A stretch of DNA of 64,000 bases from Vibrio sp. YMD68 (GTDB lineage: Bacteria > Pseudomonadota > Gammaproteobacteria > Enterobacterales > Vibrionaceae): NCBI RefSeq assembly GCF_029958905.1, contig NZ_CP124614.1, positions 992,001 to 1,056,000 on the forward strand, given 5' to 3'. How positions within the stretch are numbered: the stretch's first letter is position 1; every line of letters begins with the position of its first letter. A program made the translations under genes and the position numbers. The notes beneath the pieces were generated by a model that was not told where the DNA came from, searched no databases, and saw only the letters and a list, made by a program, of their open reading frames with translations. Positions 16,875 to 27,300 of the stretch are shown here, piece by piece.

Positions 16875-19436
16875 TTGGGCTACAAAACGGTTGAACTCAT
16901 TCACTTGATGACACACGAATTTCAACAAGTCGAAGGTGACTTTGAATCCTTATCCGAGCGTGAGTTAAAAGGTGTCATACCCTCTGGGATGGGCTATCGC
17001 CAATTCATTGAGCAATTAAAGCAAGGTCATCTGCTACTTCTTAATGACTCTCCACAGGCTCCGCTGCTAATGAAGGATAATAACGCATTAGGCAGCGCGG
17101 CTTGGGGTTTGAATAGTCATGTCAGTAATAACATTGAACCAACCGCTCAAAAAGCGTTACTGGCACGTACACAAATGAGTGGTGGCACGTCAAGTGGCAC
17201 TCAAAGCAAAAGCCTTCATCCTCCTTTACCGATGCCCACTTACATCCCTGAGCGGCCTCGCCCAGATTATTCAGACGAGCCGCCTTCGCTAAAATACGAA
17301 TACAATATTGATATCGCTTGCTCTCACGATGCCTTTCATCGCAATGTTGGCTGCTCCTTTGCTCTGGCTAAAACAAAAAAAGAAGCCATGCTCGGTCGCT
17401 GGAATGAAAGCAAAATAGAGGAAGGGACTCGTTACACTTTGCTGACGGCATTTGATGAGCCTAAAAAGCTGGTGGGACAAGTCGCTTCAATCTCAATGGG
17501 TATTTCTCCTAACCAACCCGTAAAAATGAGAACGATAGGAAGCGGTGTCGCCTTAGAGGGCTTTATTCCTGTCACACCCGCCGTGCAATTGGGCGAGCGT
17601 TTAGGTTACCCAACAGAAGGTTTTTATTATCACATTCATGACGGCAAACTGATTCAAGAGTACCGAATCCTTGGGGATAAAAAGTGGAGTTTTTATGCCA
17701 CTCGCTCTATGCACCATCGTCTTGACTCCGAGAGAGGCTATAACATTGACCAAACCGCTATCTTGGTCTTTTGGAAGCTCAAGGGAAAAGTGGTTGAGAA
17801 TCAACACCTGATTTATCTCGATAGGCAAATTACTCGGGATGAGCTTGATAGTTTAAATGATGAATGGCTAGGTGAGCACGGTGTTTCGCTTGATATACCA
17901 GAGCTACTTGCTGCGCCGAAAAAAGCCATCCAGACACGTAATGACTTTATGGCAACGAAAGAAGAGACCCGGCCTCTCCCTCACCACATTGTTCAAACAG
18001 ACCCAGAAACAGGTCAACGTGAAACGTGGATGAGCATTGCACAAAAGTATGCATTAACGCCTAAGACGCTACTGACACTCAATCCACAGTATGATGCTGA
18101 CCCCATGTCATTGGCCGTTGGTCATTCACTCAACGTCACTCACAATACGGAAGGCCCGAAAGCAAAACACTCGTTTTTCGCGAGTCCACAAGCAAAACCA
18201 GAAAAAGTGAATCAGCCATCAAATGCGTATTATGAATTCACGGAATCTTACCTTGCTGACACGCACGTTAAAGCGATTAACCATGAACACTTGATTGAAA
18301 AAGACATCCCAATCGTCAACTTGAAAGAAGTGACACCGAGTAAGGTGTTTGCGAAATCTTGCCAACTACCGCAAGGTTGTATTGACGCAGGCGTTATAGA
18401 AGAGCCCATTCAAAACTTTGGGCCTTGGTCATTCTTTTTTGGACAAGCGCAAGCTCATCCATTGGCTATCCCTGCTATTCAGGCCACACAGGCTCAAATG
18501 GCGATGGGGGCGACCGCCTCTATGGCAGGACAACCTAAAACGAGTACATCAGGCTCTACTGCCACTGAGCTCGAAAAGCTGGCGGGCACTTTGAAAGATA
18601 AGCTGATGGAGAGCTACCGCTGGAAAGTCGATGGGATCAGTGCGTTATTTGCTATGCAGCAGTCTTTGTTAGGGGATGGTACGCAGTATAGTGATAAGGA
18701 ATTAAGGCAGCTCAGCACGGTACAAAGCCGACTTCGTGTTCACATTACAGAGCCGAATGAAGATGAATACTATCCGCATGTGAAAGCCTACCATGTTGAT
18801 GATACGCGCATTCCAGTGAAGTACGTCGCGCAAGGTGATAATAACCAGCTCTCCGTTCAGCTAGAAGACGAAGGCCCCATCATTTATTGGACGCCAGCAG
18901 ACAGCGGCGACCCTAGCTGGCAAAGCACACCAAGTCAAGATGATGGTTTTGAACTGGAAGATATACGAGTCACGCCGATTCATTCTGATGAAACGACAGT
19001 CACTGTCACTCCAATGCCAGAAGAGAAAGATTGGCGCGATGCGATTTTAGTGTTTCCAGAGAGTTCGGGCATAACACCACTTTATATTGTATACAGTGAA
19101 AATGCTTACTCATCAGGATTTAAAACATTTTTATCTCCAGATTCATATCCTGGCGTTTCGAGAGCTCGCCATTTTCAAGAAGCTAATGAGAATCTTTTGA
19201 AAATGATAGAGTCAGATCAGGGCTTTGCAAGTCAAATGGAATCGCTAAATATTAAGCTGGAGAGAACAGCCACGGGGTTAGCTCCTAGACGACCACCCAA
19301 AGGTTGGACATGGCACCATGAAAGAGAAAAAGGCAGTATGGTATTAGTCCCAAGAGAACAACACACTATTGGTAGTGATGAGTGGGGAGTCCTTCATCCA
19401 GAAAACAAGGGGGGATATTCAATATGGGGAAAATAA
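16875..19436 (+). CDS. LysM / S-type pyocin / HNH-type nuclease toxin (probable T6SS effector)
   Basis: 853 aa from a TTG with AAGGA upstream; an ATG at 16908 is an alternative. The N-terminal ~350 residues are not recognised. A LysM-like domain (HHIVQTDPETGQRETWMSI...LNPQYD) spans about 370-420. An Ala/Gln-rich hydrophobic linker follows near 530-560. From about 720 there is an S-type pyocin domain (WRDAILVFPESSGITPLYIVYS). The C-terminal ~90 residues form a His-rich nuclease fold: WTWHH (H814, H815), REQH (H830), LHPENKGG (H841). Probably a DNase. No signal peptide or PAAR. Delivery by the adjacent T6SS is inferred from position; the C-terminal toxin assignment is good. Confidence 0.78.
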   Translation: MGYKTVELIHLMTHEFQQVEGDFESLSERELKGVIPSGMGYRQFIEQLKQGHLLLLNDSPQAPLLMKDNNALGSAAWGLNSHVSNNIEPTAQKALLARTQMSGGTSSGTQSKSLHPPLPMPTYIPERPRPDYSDEPPSLKYEYNIDIACSHDAFHRNVGCSFALAKTKKEAMLGRWNESKIEEGTRYTLLTAFDEPKKLVGQVASISMGISPNQPVKMRTIGSGVALEGFIPVTPAVQLGERLGYPTEGFYYHIHDGKLIQEYRILGDKKWSFYATRSMHHRLDSERGYNIDQTAILVFWKLKGKVVENQHLIYLDRQITRDELDSLNDEWLGEHGVSLDIPELLAAPKKAIQTRNDFMATKEETRPLPHHIVQTDPETGQRETWMSIAQKYALTPKTLLTLNPQYDADPMSLAVGHSLNVTHNTEGPKAKHSFFASPQAKPEKVNQPSNAYYEFTESYLADTHVKAINHEHLIEKDIPIVNLKEVTPSKVFAKSCQLPQGCIDAGVIEEPIQNFGPWSFFFGQAQAHPLAIPAIQATQAQMAMGATASMAGQPKTSTSGSTATELEKLAGTLKDKLMESYRWKVDGISALFAMQQSLLGDGTQYSDKELRQLSTVQSRLRVHITEPNEDEYYPHVKAYHVDDTRIPVKYVAQGDNNQLSVQLEDEGPIIYWTPADSGDPSWQSTPSQDDGFELEDIRVTPIHSDETTVTVTPMPEEKDWRDAILVFPESSGITPLYIVYSENAYSSGFKTFLSPDSYPGVSRARHFQEANENLLKMIESDQGFASQMESLNIKLERTATGLAPRRPPKGWTWHHEREKGSMVLVPREQHTIGSDEWGVLHPENKGGYSIWGK

Positions 19437-19675
19437 AAATGAAATTAAAAGAATTAATACTTGATTTAGAAAACCTAGACCCTGAGTTAACTATTTACAT
19501 CGACGGAGCATGGAGTCCTGAATCTAATATCTTACTTTGCTTCGAGCCAGAAGATGGAAGCTCACCCAAAGAATACGAATACTTTTTAGAAGTCTTCATA
19601 TTACAAGAGTTATTTGAAAGTACGCCTGATATTACTGTAGAAAGAATTATACAGTATGCTTTGTATGATGCTTAA
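19424..19675 (+). CDS. Candidate immunity protein for the nuclease toxin
   Basis: 83 aa, acidic (MKLKELILDLENLDPELTIY...). It starts at an ATG 13 nt inside the 3' end of the toxin gene, with GGGGGA 9 nt upstream; a second ATG at 19439 is possible. The overlap, small size and acidic charge are typical of immunity proteins to nuclease bacteriocins and T6SS DNases. It resembles DUF7716-type small proteins found beside polymorphic toxins, with modest certainty. Confidence 0.6.
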   Translation: MGKIKMKLKELILDLENLDPELTIYIDGAWSPESNILLCFEPEDGSSPKEYEYFLEVFILQELFESTPDITVERIIQYALYDA

Positions 19676-19732
19676 GGTGTTAAAAACGCAGTTACAAGAC
19701 AAAAGATGCAGTAATAATGAGGATACCATTTC

Positions 19733-20017
19733 ATGCAAATCAAAAAAGATGGCAAAGGTCAATTGTATATCGAGTGGCAACAAGCGGCTGGTGGCTATAA
19801 GCGTGCTTGGGTTCAGCACAGGGAGCCCGATAGAGATTGGGCCAACACGCCAGAGGGGCGTTACTTAAATGTGGTTCGTATTGCTGAATTAGGTGCAGGC
19901 CCAGCAGGCAATGCTACGGATTTCCCTATTTTTAGCCCCCTTTCTGATGAACAGATCCTCATTGCTTTTGTTACCTCTGTTTCTGCGATTACAGGTTGCG
20001 AGCTCAAAGATGAATGA
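19733..20017 (+). CDS. Hypothetical protein of 94 aa
   Basis: MQIKKDGKGQLYIEW... with a conserved-looking core GRYLNVVRIAELGAGPAGNA and no membrane segment. GAGG lies 11 nt before the ATG. Same strand, 57 nt after the immunity candidate, so probably cotranscribed. No function recognised; a second immunity-type protein or an unrelated cargo gene are both possible. Confidence 0.5.
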   Translation: MQIKKDGKGQLYIEWQQAAGGYKRAWVQHREPDRDWANTPEGRYLNVVRIAELGAGPAGNATDFPIFSPLSDEQILIAFVTSVSAITGCELKDE

Positions 20018-20467
20018 CTCTTATGCTGCTGAGCATGATTTAGTAGGCATTTAGAGCTATACAGTTAAAGCATTCGGATCTGATTTGAACCATGAATACG
20101 GTTTTGCTTCGACATATCCCGAATATCTGTTTAGACACGCAGTCCCGATAGTGGGTCGCCTCCTCCGTTTCAGATTTATCAATTTATTAAATCATCGACT
20201 GACAGAGACAACCTTCACAAGCATCATTGTCTAACAGACAATTTTCCCATATTCTCTCACCATTAAAACCATCAGTAGAATTGGCGAGCGAAGAAAGACT
20301 TCCTAGCTTCAAAGTCGGTGGATTTTGGCGTTTAAGAGTGAAATTCTTGAAGCATGGGGACAAGAGCAAGAAGCTTAGGTTTAACTGAGCCCCCAAATAC
20401 AATATTACTTACATGTGCCGACTGTTTTCACGATGTCGGTCAATAGTTGAAATGAATTGAGCAGAAT
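20018..20467. other. 450-bp gap between the T6SS cargo and the restriction system
   Basis: No credible gene on either strand. A 71-codon minus-strand frame at 20187-20402 has no family likeness. Just before hsdM is CCGAC-N12-GTCGG (about 20417-20438), which could be an operator for the restriction operon. This gap is a likely junction between two acquired blocks, but I see no repeats marking it. Confidence 0.4.
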
Positions 20468-23059
20468 ATGAATAAGCAACAATTAGCGGCAAAAATCTGG
20501 GAATCAGCGAACCAGATGCGTTCAAAGATCGAAGCAAACGAATACAAAGACTACATCTTAGGTTTCATCTTTTACAAGTACCTCAGTGACCAACAGGTGC
20601 AGTTTGTTACCAAAGAGGGGATGACGCCCGATGAAATCAAAGCGCTAACAGAAGAAGACGCTGAAACAGTCAAATACATTCAAGATAACCTTGGCTATTT
20701 TATTGCTTACGAAAATCTGTTTTCAACGTGGGTTGATCCAACGTCCGACTTTGATGAATCTAACGTACGTGATGCACTGTCTGCTTTTAGCCGTTTGATT
20801 TCTCCTACTTACAAGAAGTTGTTTGAAGGCATCTTTACTACTCTAGAAACAGGGTTGAGCAAACTCGGTGAAAGTGCGGGTAAGCGAACTAAAGCTATCA
20901 GCGACTTGCTACACTTAATCAAAAGTATCCCTATGAACGGTCAGCAAGGTTATGACGTTCTGGGTTACATCTACGAGTACCTGATTGAAAAATTTGCAGC
21001 TAATGCGGGTAAAAAAGCCGGGGAGTTTTATACGCCTCATGAGGTCTCGGTTCTCATGTCGCACATCATCGCTCATGAACTCAAAAATAAAGACACCATT
21101 GAGATTTACGATCCAACGTCCGGCTCTGGCTCACTCCTTATCAATATTGGTGAGGCTGTTGAAAAATACGCTAAAAACAAAGACAGCATTACCTATTATG
21201 CGCAAGAGTTAAAAGCGAATACCTATAACCTTACCCGTATGAATCTGATTATGCGTGGTATTAAAGCCAGCAACATTAAAACCCGCAATGGCGATACTCT
21301 AGAAGACGACTGGCCATACTTCGATGAGAACGATCCACAAGGTACTTACGATGCCTTATACGTGGACGCTGTTGTCTCTAACCCACCGTATTCACAACAA
21401 TGGGACCCTAGCTATAAAGATAGCGATCCTCGTTATTCGCGTTTTGGTCTAGCCCCAAAAACTAAAGCCGATTTTGCCTTCCTATTGCACGATCTCTATC
21501 ACCTAAAGCCCGATGGTATTATGACCATTGTATTACCTCATGGGGTGTTGTTCCGTGGTGGTGAAGAGGGGGAGATCCGCAAGCAGCTTATTGAGCAGAA
21601 CCACATTGATGCCATTATTGGTTTGCCGGGTAATATCTTCTTTGGTACAGGTATTCCAACCGTGATCTTGGTGCTCAAGCAAAAGCGTCAGAATACCGAT
21701 GTATTGGTTGTTGATGCGTCTAAGCACTTTATTAAAGAAGGCAAAAACAACAAGCTGCAAGCGAGCGATATTAAGCGCACTGTTGATGCCGTGATCAATC
21801 GAGAGAGCATCGATAAATTCTCGAAAGTAGTGAGCAAAGAAACCTTACGCAATAATGGTTATAACTTAAACATACCACGCTATGTGGACTCTTCAGCTGC
21901 GGCTGAAAGCTGGGACTTACACGCCACCATGTTAGGCGGTATCCCTAACAGTGAGATTGATGAACTCAATTCATATTGGCTTGCTTTCCCTGAACTACGC
22001 AGCACCTTGTTTGTGGCTAAATCTTCTGCGTACAGTGAGCTGGCTATAGCTAAAGACGCAGTCAATATAAGCATTAGCAGTCATCCACAGGTGGTAGATT
22101 TTATCGCAGGTTACAAACAAGCTTTTGCTGGGTTTGATGACGACTTAAACACTAAACTCATTAAAGGTTGGGAAGGGGTTAACCGTAATCAACAAGAGGC
22201 TTCACTAAGTGTTGAGCTCTTTAACCGCCTAAGTCCTATTGCTTTAATCGACAAATATCAAGCCTACCAATTTCTGAATAACCAATGGCAAATCATTAGC
22301 GCCGATTTAGAAATGATGCAAACGGAAGGTTTTGACGCAACGAAGCAAGTTGATCCAAATATCGTTATCAAAAAGAAAAACGGTAAAGATACTGAGGTAC
22401 AAGATGGCTGGAAAGGTCACATCTTACCTTTTGCCTTAGTACAAGAGACTCTCTTAAGCGAAGACCTAGCAGTACTGGCTAAACAAGAGAATCGTTTGGC
22501 TGAAATTGCCAGCACTCTTGAAGATATTTTGGGGTCTCTCAGCGAAGAAGACAAAGAACAAGATACCGTAAAAGAAGGTAAGGATGGCTTTGCCAATGCC
22601 GAAGTAGCCAAGGCGGCTAAAGCTTTCTTTAAAGAGCAAAAAGAGACCAAAACCAAGTTCTCAGCTGAAAGTTACGAAGCGAAAATAATTAAGGCCAATA
22701 AACTCATTGACGAAGAAAAGGTGCTGAAAAAAGCAGTGAAAGAAGCGACCACTAAACTGCACCTTAAAACCAAAACCACTATTGAGAGCTTAAGCGACGA
22801 GCAAGTGAATAATCTACTGCATCTAAAATGGATCGAGCCGTTAAGTAGCGAGCTTGCTGCGATGCCAAGCGCTGTGATTTCTCAGTTGACCAACCAAGTA
22901 CAAGCCCTTGCCGATAAATACGCTGTAACCTATTCGCAAGTCGCGAGTGATATCAAAACCACCGAAGATGAATTGGCTGAAATGATGGATGGCCTCACTG
23001 GTAATGAATTTGATATGCAGGGCTTAGCCGAACTGACTAGCTTATTGAAGGGCGAATAA
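20468..23059 (+). CDS. hsdM: Type I restriction-modification, DNA methyltransferase subunit HsdM (long form)
   Basis: 863 aa. The HsdM N-terminal helical domain (LAAKIWESANQMRSKI near residue 6, ILGFIFYKYLSD near 29) is followed by the N6-adenine methyltransferase core: GEFYTPHEV near 187, AdoMet motif I DPTSGSGS at 215-222, and catalytic motif IV NPPY at 305-308. It methylates adenine in the target sequence chosen by HsdS. It is much longer than classical HsdM (about 500-530 aa); the extra ~350 C-terminal residues are charged and helical with coiled-coil character. hsdS follows after 1 nt. Confidence 0.95.
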   Translation: MNKQQLAAKIWESANQMRSKIEANEYKDYILGFIFYKYLSDQQVQFVTKEGMTPDEIKALTEEDAETVKYIQDNLGYFIAYENLFSTWVDPTSDFDESNVRDALSAFSRLISPTYKKLFEGIFTTLETGLSKLGESAGKRTKAISDLLHLIKSIPMNGQQGYDVLGYIYEYLIEKFAANAGKKAGEFYTPHEVSVLMSHIIAHELKNKDTIEIYDPTSGSGSLLINIGEAVEKYAKNKDSITYYAQELKANTYNLTRMNLIMRGIKASNIKTRNGDTLEDDWPYFDENDPQGTYDALYVDAVVSNPPYSQQWDPSYKDSDPRYSRFGLAPKTKADFAFLLHDLYHLKPDGIMTIVLPHGVLFRGGEEGEIRKQLIEQNHIDAIIGLPGNIFFGTGIPTVILVLKQKRQNTDVLVVDASKHFIKEGKNNKLQASDIKRTVDAVINRESIDKFSKVVSKETLRNNGYNLNIPRYVDSSAAAESWDLHATMLGGIPNSEIDELNSYWLAFPELRSTLFVAKSSAYSELAIAKDAVNISISSHPQVVDFIAGYKQAFAGFDDDLNTKLIKGWEGVNRNQQEASLSVELFNRLSPIALIDKYQAYQFLNNQWQIISADLEMMQTEGFDATKQVDPNIVIKKKNGKDTEVQDGWKGHILPFALVQETLLSEDLAVLAKQENRLAEIASTLEDILGSLSEEDKEQDTVKEGKDGFANAEVAKAAKAFFKEQKETKTKFSAESYEAKIIKANKLIDEEKVLKKAVKEATTKLHLKTKTTIESLSDEQVNNLLHLKWIEPLSSELAAMPSAVISQLTNQVQALADKYAVTYSQVASDIKTTEDELAEMMDGLTGNEFDMQGLAELTSLLKGE

Positions 23060-23060
23060 G

Positions 23061-24293
23061 ATGACTGTGGATAAAAATGTGCCAGACATCCGCTTTAAAG
23101 AGTTTAGTGGGGAATGGGGAAAGAGTCCTTTGGGTAGTCTTTGCCTCATTGGAGATATAGACCATCGTATGCCAGAATCGAAAATAACGGGCATACCATA
23201 TTTAATGACTGGTGACTTCTATGGTATTAACGGCCTTGACTTTAGCAATGCCAAGCTAATATCCATTGAAGACTATGAGCAGTTATCAAAAAAAATAAAG
23301 CCTGAATTTGGCGATATATTGTTTGCTCGTTATGCATCTGTTGGGGCTGTAAGATATGTTGAAACAGATATTAAATTCTTGATTTCATATTCTTGTGCAA
23401 TTCTGAAAACGAACAACACCACTTATGGTAAATATTTGTTTTATTTTTTTCAGACTGAAAAAACGCAAGGTCAGTTCGAATTAGGTATCAATACCGGATC
23501 TCAAAGAAATATTGGAATTGACTCTTTAAAATCCCTTTTGGTGGCTTTGCCTAAACCAGATGAACAAACCCAAATTGGCAACTATTTCCAAAAGCTTGAC
23601 AACCTAATCAACCATCACCAACAAAAGCATGACAAGCTCAGTAACATCAAAAAAGCCATGCTGGAAAAGATGTTCCCCAAACAAGGCGAAACCATCCCAG
23701 AAATCCGCTTTAAAGGGTTTAATGGGGAGTGGTTAAGTAACTCAATTGGCGAAATTTGTGGCGCAACTTTTGGTGGTGGTACTCCATCGACGAATGATAA
23801 AGATTTTTGGCAAGGTGAAATCCCTTGGATTCAATCCTCTGACATCAAAGACGGTAGTGTTACCTCTGTTACTGCAAAGAAGTACATTACTAAAACGGCA
23901 GTCAACAAGTCTGCGACTAAGCTGATCTCTGGCAATTCCATAGCAATTGTTACGCGAGTTGGCGTAGGAAAGCTATCTTTGATGCAAGGCGAGTATGCAA
24001 CAAGCCAAGACTTTTTATCACTAAGCGATATAAAAATAGATTCACAATACGCTGTTTACGTTATTTGGAAACAATTGCAAATTGAAAAAGAACAAGTACA
24101 AGGGACCTCGATAAAAGGAATCACAAAGGATGAGTTGTTAGGAAAGTTTATAAGCTACCCAAAATCGGAAAAAGAGCAAACAGCAATCGGCAACTACTTC
24201 CAAAAACTCGATACGCTGATTAACCAACATCAACAGCAGATCACCAAGCTCACTAATATCAAGCAGGCTTGCTTGAGCAAAATGTTTGTTTAA
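23061..24293 (+). CDS. hsdS: Type I restriction-modification specificity subunit HsdS
   Basis: 410 aa with two target-recognition domains separated and closed by matching helical spacers: QIGNYFQKLDNLINHHQQK (about 174-192) and AIGNYFQKLDTLINQHQQQ (about 376-394). Each TRD begins with IRFK-x-F-x-GEW (residues 10 and 214). TRD1 reads LGSLCLIGDIDHRM..., TRD2 IGEICGATFGGGTPSTND..., so the target is bipartite and asymmetric. Both halves are intact. The repeats could allow TRD swapping by recombination. Confidence 0.94.
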   Translation: MTVDKNVPDIRFKEFSGEWGKSPLGSLCLIGDIDHRMPESKITGIPYLMTGDFYGINGLDFSNAKLISIEDYEQLSKKIKPEFGDILFARYASVGAVRYVETDIKFLISYSCAILKTNNTTYGKYLFYFFQTEKTQGQFELGINTGSQRNIGIDSLKSLLVALPKPDEQTQIGNYFQKLDNLINHHQQKHDKLSNIKKAMLEKMFPKQGETIPEIRFKGFNGEWLSNSIGEICGATFGGGTPSTNDKDFWQGEIPWIQSSDIKDGSVTSVTAKKYITKTAVNKSATKLISGNSIAIVTRVGVGKLSLMQGEYATSQDFLSLSDIKIDSQYAVYVIWKQLQIEKEQVQGTSIKGITKDELLGKFISYPKSEKEQTAIGNYFQKLDTLINQHQQQITKLTNIKQACLSKMFV

Positions 24294-24302
24294 GGAATGA
24301 CA

Positions 24303-27300
24303 ATGACCATTTTTAAAACCGAAGCGCAATTTGAGCTGGCTTTTATTGAAGTTCTCACCCAAAAAGGGTGGGAGTCGGAAATACTTAAAAACAAAACAGA
24401 GGCCGAGTTACTGCAAAACTGGGCAGACATTTTGTTTGAAAACAATCGCCAACAAGATCGCTTAAACGATGTGCCGCTGACTACCACTGAAATGCAGCAG
24501 ATTATTGAGCAGATCAAAGAGCTGAAGACGCCACTCAAACTCAACGGTTTAATTAATGGTAAAACGGTCGCGATTAAACGAGACAATCCTGATGACTCGC
24601 TGCACTATGGCAAAGAAGTCAGTTTGAAAATTTATGACCGCCAAGAGATCGCAGCGGGTCAAAGCCGTTACCAAATTGTGCAGCAACCCAAGTTCGAACG
24701 AGGTAGCCCGTTACGTAACGATCGTCGTGGTGATGTACTGTTGCTAATAAACGGTATGCCCGTTATTCATATTGAACTAAAGCGCAGCGGCATTCCGGTC
24801 AGTCAAGCGGTCAACCAAATTGAAAAGTACTCTAAAGAAGGCATTTTTAGCGGCCTTTTTTCGCTTATCCAAGTCTTTGTTGCGATGGAGCCAGATGAGG
24901 CTAAATACTTTGCTAACCCCGGACTAGATGGCAAGTTTAACCCTGACTATCAATTCAGTTGGGCCGATTATAATAACGAGCCCGTGAACCACTGGAAGGA
25001 TATCGCCTCTACGTTGCTATCTATACCTATGGCACATCAGTTGATCGGTTTTTATACCGTCGCTGATAATACCGACGGGGTACTTAAAGTCATGCGTAGC
25101 TATCAGTATTACGCTGCTAATGCGATATCGGATCGAGTCGCTAAAACCAACTGGAAGCAGTTAGGTGGTATAAACAATAAAGACAGACTTGGTGGTTATG
25201 TATGGCATACCACTGGCTCTGGTAAAACCATGACCAGCTTTAAGTCAGCGCAGTTGATTGCTCAATCAAAAGACGCCGATAAAGTGATTTTCTTAATGGA
25301 CCGCATAGAGCTTAGTACTCAGTCTCTACTTGAATATCAAGGATTTGCTAGTGATGGAGAAGTGGTACAAGCCACCGAGAATACCCATGTACTGGTGACC
25401 AAACTAAAGAGCACCGCGCCTGCTGATACCTTAATTGTTAGTTCGATTCAAAAAATGAGCAATATTTTTGAAGAGGTGGATGATGAGGGCGTCGCAACAA
25501 ACTCGGCTGACATTGAAAAAATCCGAGCTAAGCGCTTGGTGTTTATTATCGATGAGGCGCACCGCTCAACGATGAGTGCAGGCGAAGAAAATAAAGATGG
25601 TATGTTGGTAACGGTGAAAAAAACCTTCCCTAAAGCCCTCTTTTTTGGTTTTACGGGCACGCCCATTCATGAAGAAAACCAAATCAAGAGTAATACAACG
25701 ACGGATGTTTTTGGTGGCGAGTTGCACCGCTATAGCATTGCTGATGGTATTCGTGATGGAAACGTATTGGGGTTTGACCCTTACAGAGTGTCTACCTTTA
25801 AGGATGCCGAACTAAGAAAAGAGATTGCCTTACAACAAGCCAAGGCCGACTCGGTTACGGATGTGATGGCAGAGCCTGCCAAAAAGAAAAAGTTTAATCA
25901 CTTTATGAATGATGTGCCGATGGCTGGTTATAAAGATGCAACAGGCAAATATCATAAAGGCATTGAAGACTATATTCCTAAAAGCCAATACTTAACGAAG
26001 GCTCATCAAGAAAAAGTCGTCGCTGACATCTTGGATAAGTGGGATGTACTGAGCCAAGGCAGTAAATTTCACGCCATTTTAGCCACTAATAGTATCGCTG
26101 AAGCGATTGATTATTATCGCCGTTTAAAAGCAGATAAACCTGAGTTAAAAATATCTGCTCTATTTGACCCTAACATTGAGAACGATGGTAGTGGTGACCG
26201 TGGCCCGACGTTTAAAGGTGATGGTCTAGAAGAGATTATGGCTGATTATAACGCCCGCTATGGCCTAGAGTTTGATTTTGCCCGTCACTCGGCCTTTAAA
26301 AAAGACATCGCTGCGCGTCTTGCCCATAAAGAGCAATACAAGAATATTCACAAAGAGCCTTCAAAGCAGCTGGACTTACTGATCGTGGTCGATCAAATGC
26401 TGACTGGCTTTGATTCCAAGTGGTTGAATACTTTGTACTTAGATAAAGTGATTAAGTATCAGAATATCATTCAGGCTTTCTCGCGCACCAATCGCTTGTT
26501 TGGTCCCGACAAACCTCACGGCATTGTTCGTTATTATCGCTACCCACATACCATGGAGCAGCACATTAATGATGCTGTCAAACTCTATTCTGGCGACAAA
26601 CCTATTGGACTGTTTGTTGATAGGTTGGCAAGTAATATTGAGCTTATGAATAGGGTGTCAGCGGATATCTCTGAGCTGTTTGCTAGTTCTGGTATTGAAA
26701 ACTTTGAAACGCTGCCAGACGATGTCGAGCTCTGTGCTAAGTTTACCGAATTATTTAATACCTTTAACAAGCACCTAGAAGCTGCCAAAGTGCAAGGTCT
26801 GAATTGGGAGCAGTCTACCTATACTGACTCGTTAGAAAGCGAGAATGGTGCTGAGCGTGAGGTCACTCTGGCTGTCGATGAACTCACTTACATGAGCTTA
26901 GTTCAGCGTTATAAAGAGCTTGCTGGCAAAGGGGACGGCAAGGGAGAAGGGGCAGGTGGTGATGTTCCTTTTGATATCAGTGGTTATTTAACAGAAATAG
27001 ACACGGGTAAAATCGACGCCGACTACATGAATAGTCGCTTTGATAAATATCTAAAAGAGCTTAATCAGCACCAAGATTCCACAAGTGTCGAAATAACTCT
27101 CAATGAGTTACATAAATCATTTGCGTCACTAAGCCAAAGTGAGCAAAAGTATGCAAAGCTCTTTTTGCACGATTTGCAGCGTGGGGATGCACAGTTAATT
27201 GAAGGCCATACTTTTAGAGACTACATCAACGACTATCAAAACCAGAAGGAACAGTTGCGAATAGCCGCTATTGTTGAGGCTCTTGGTTTAGATAGGGATT

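Noticed and set aside
20187..20402. 71-codon minus-strand reading frame
   Set aside because: No ribosome site, no family-like sequence and no context; probably chance.
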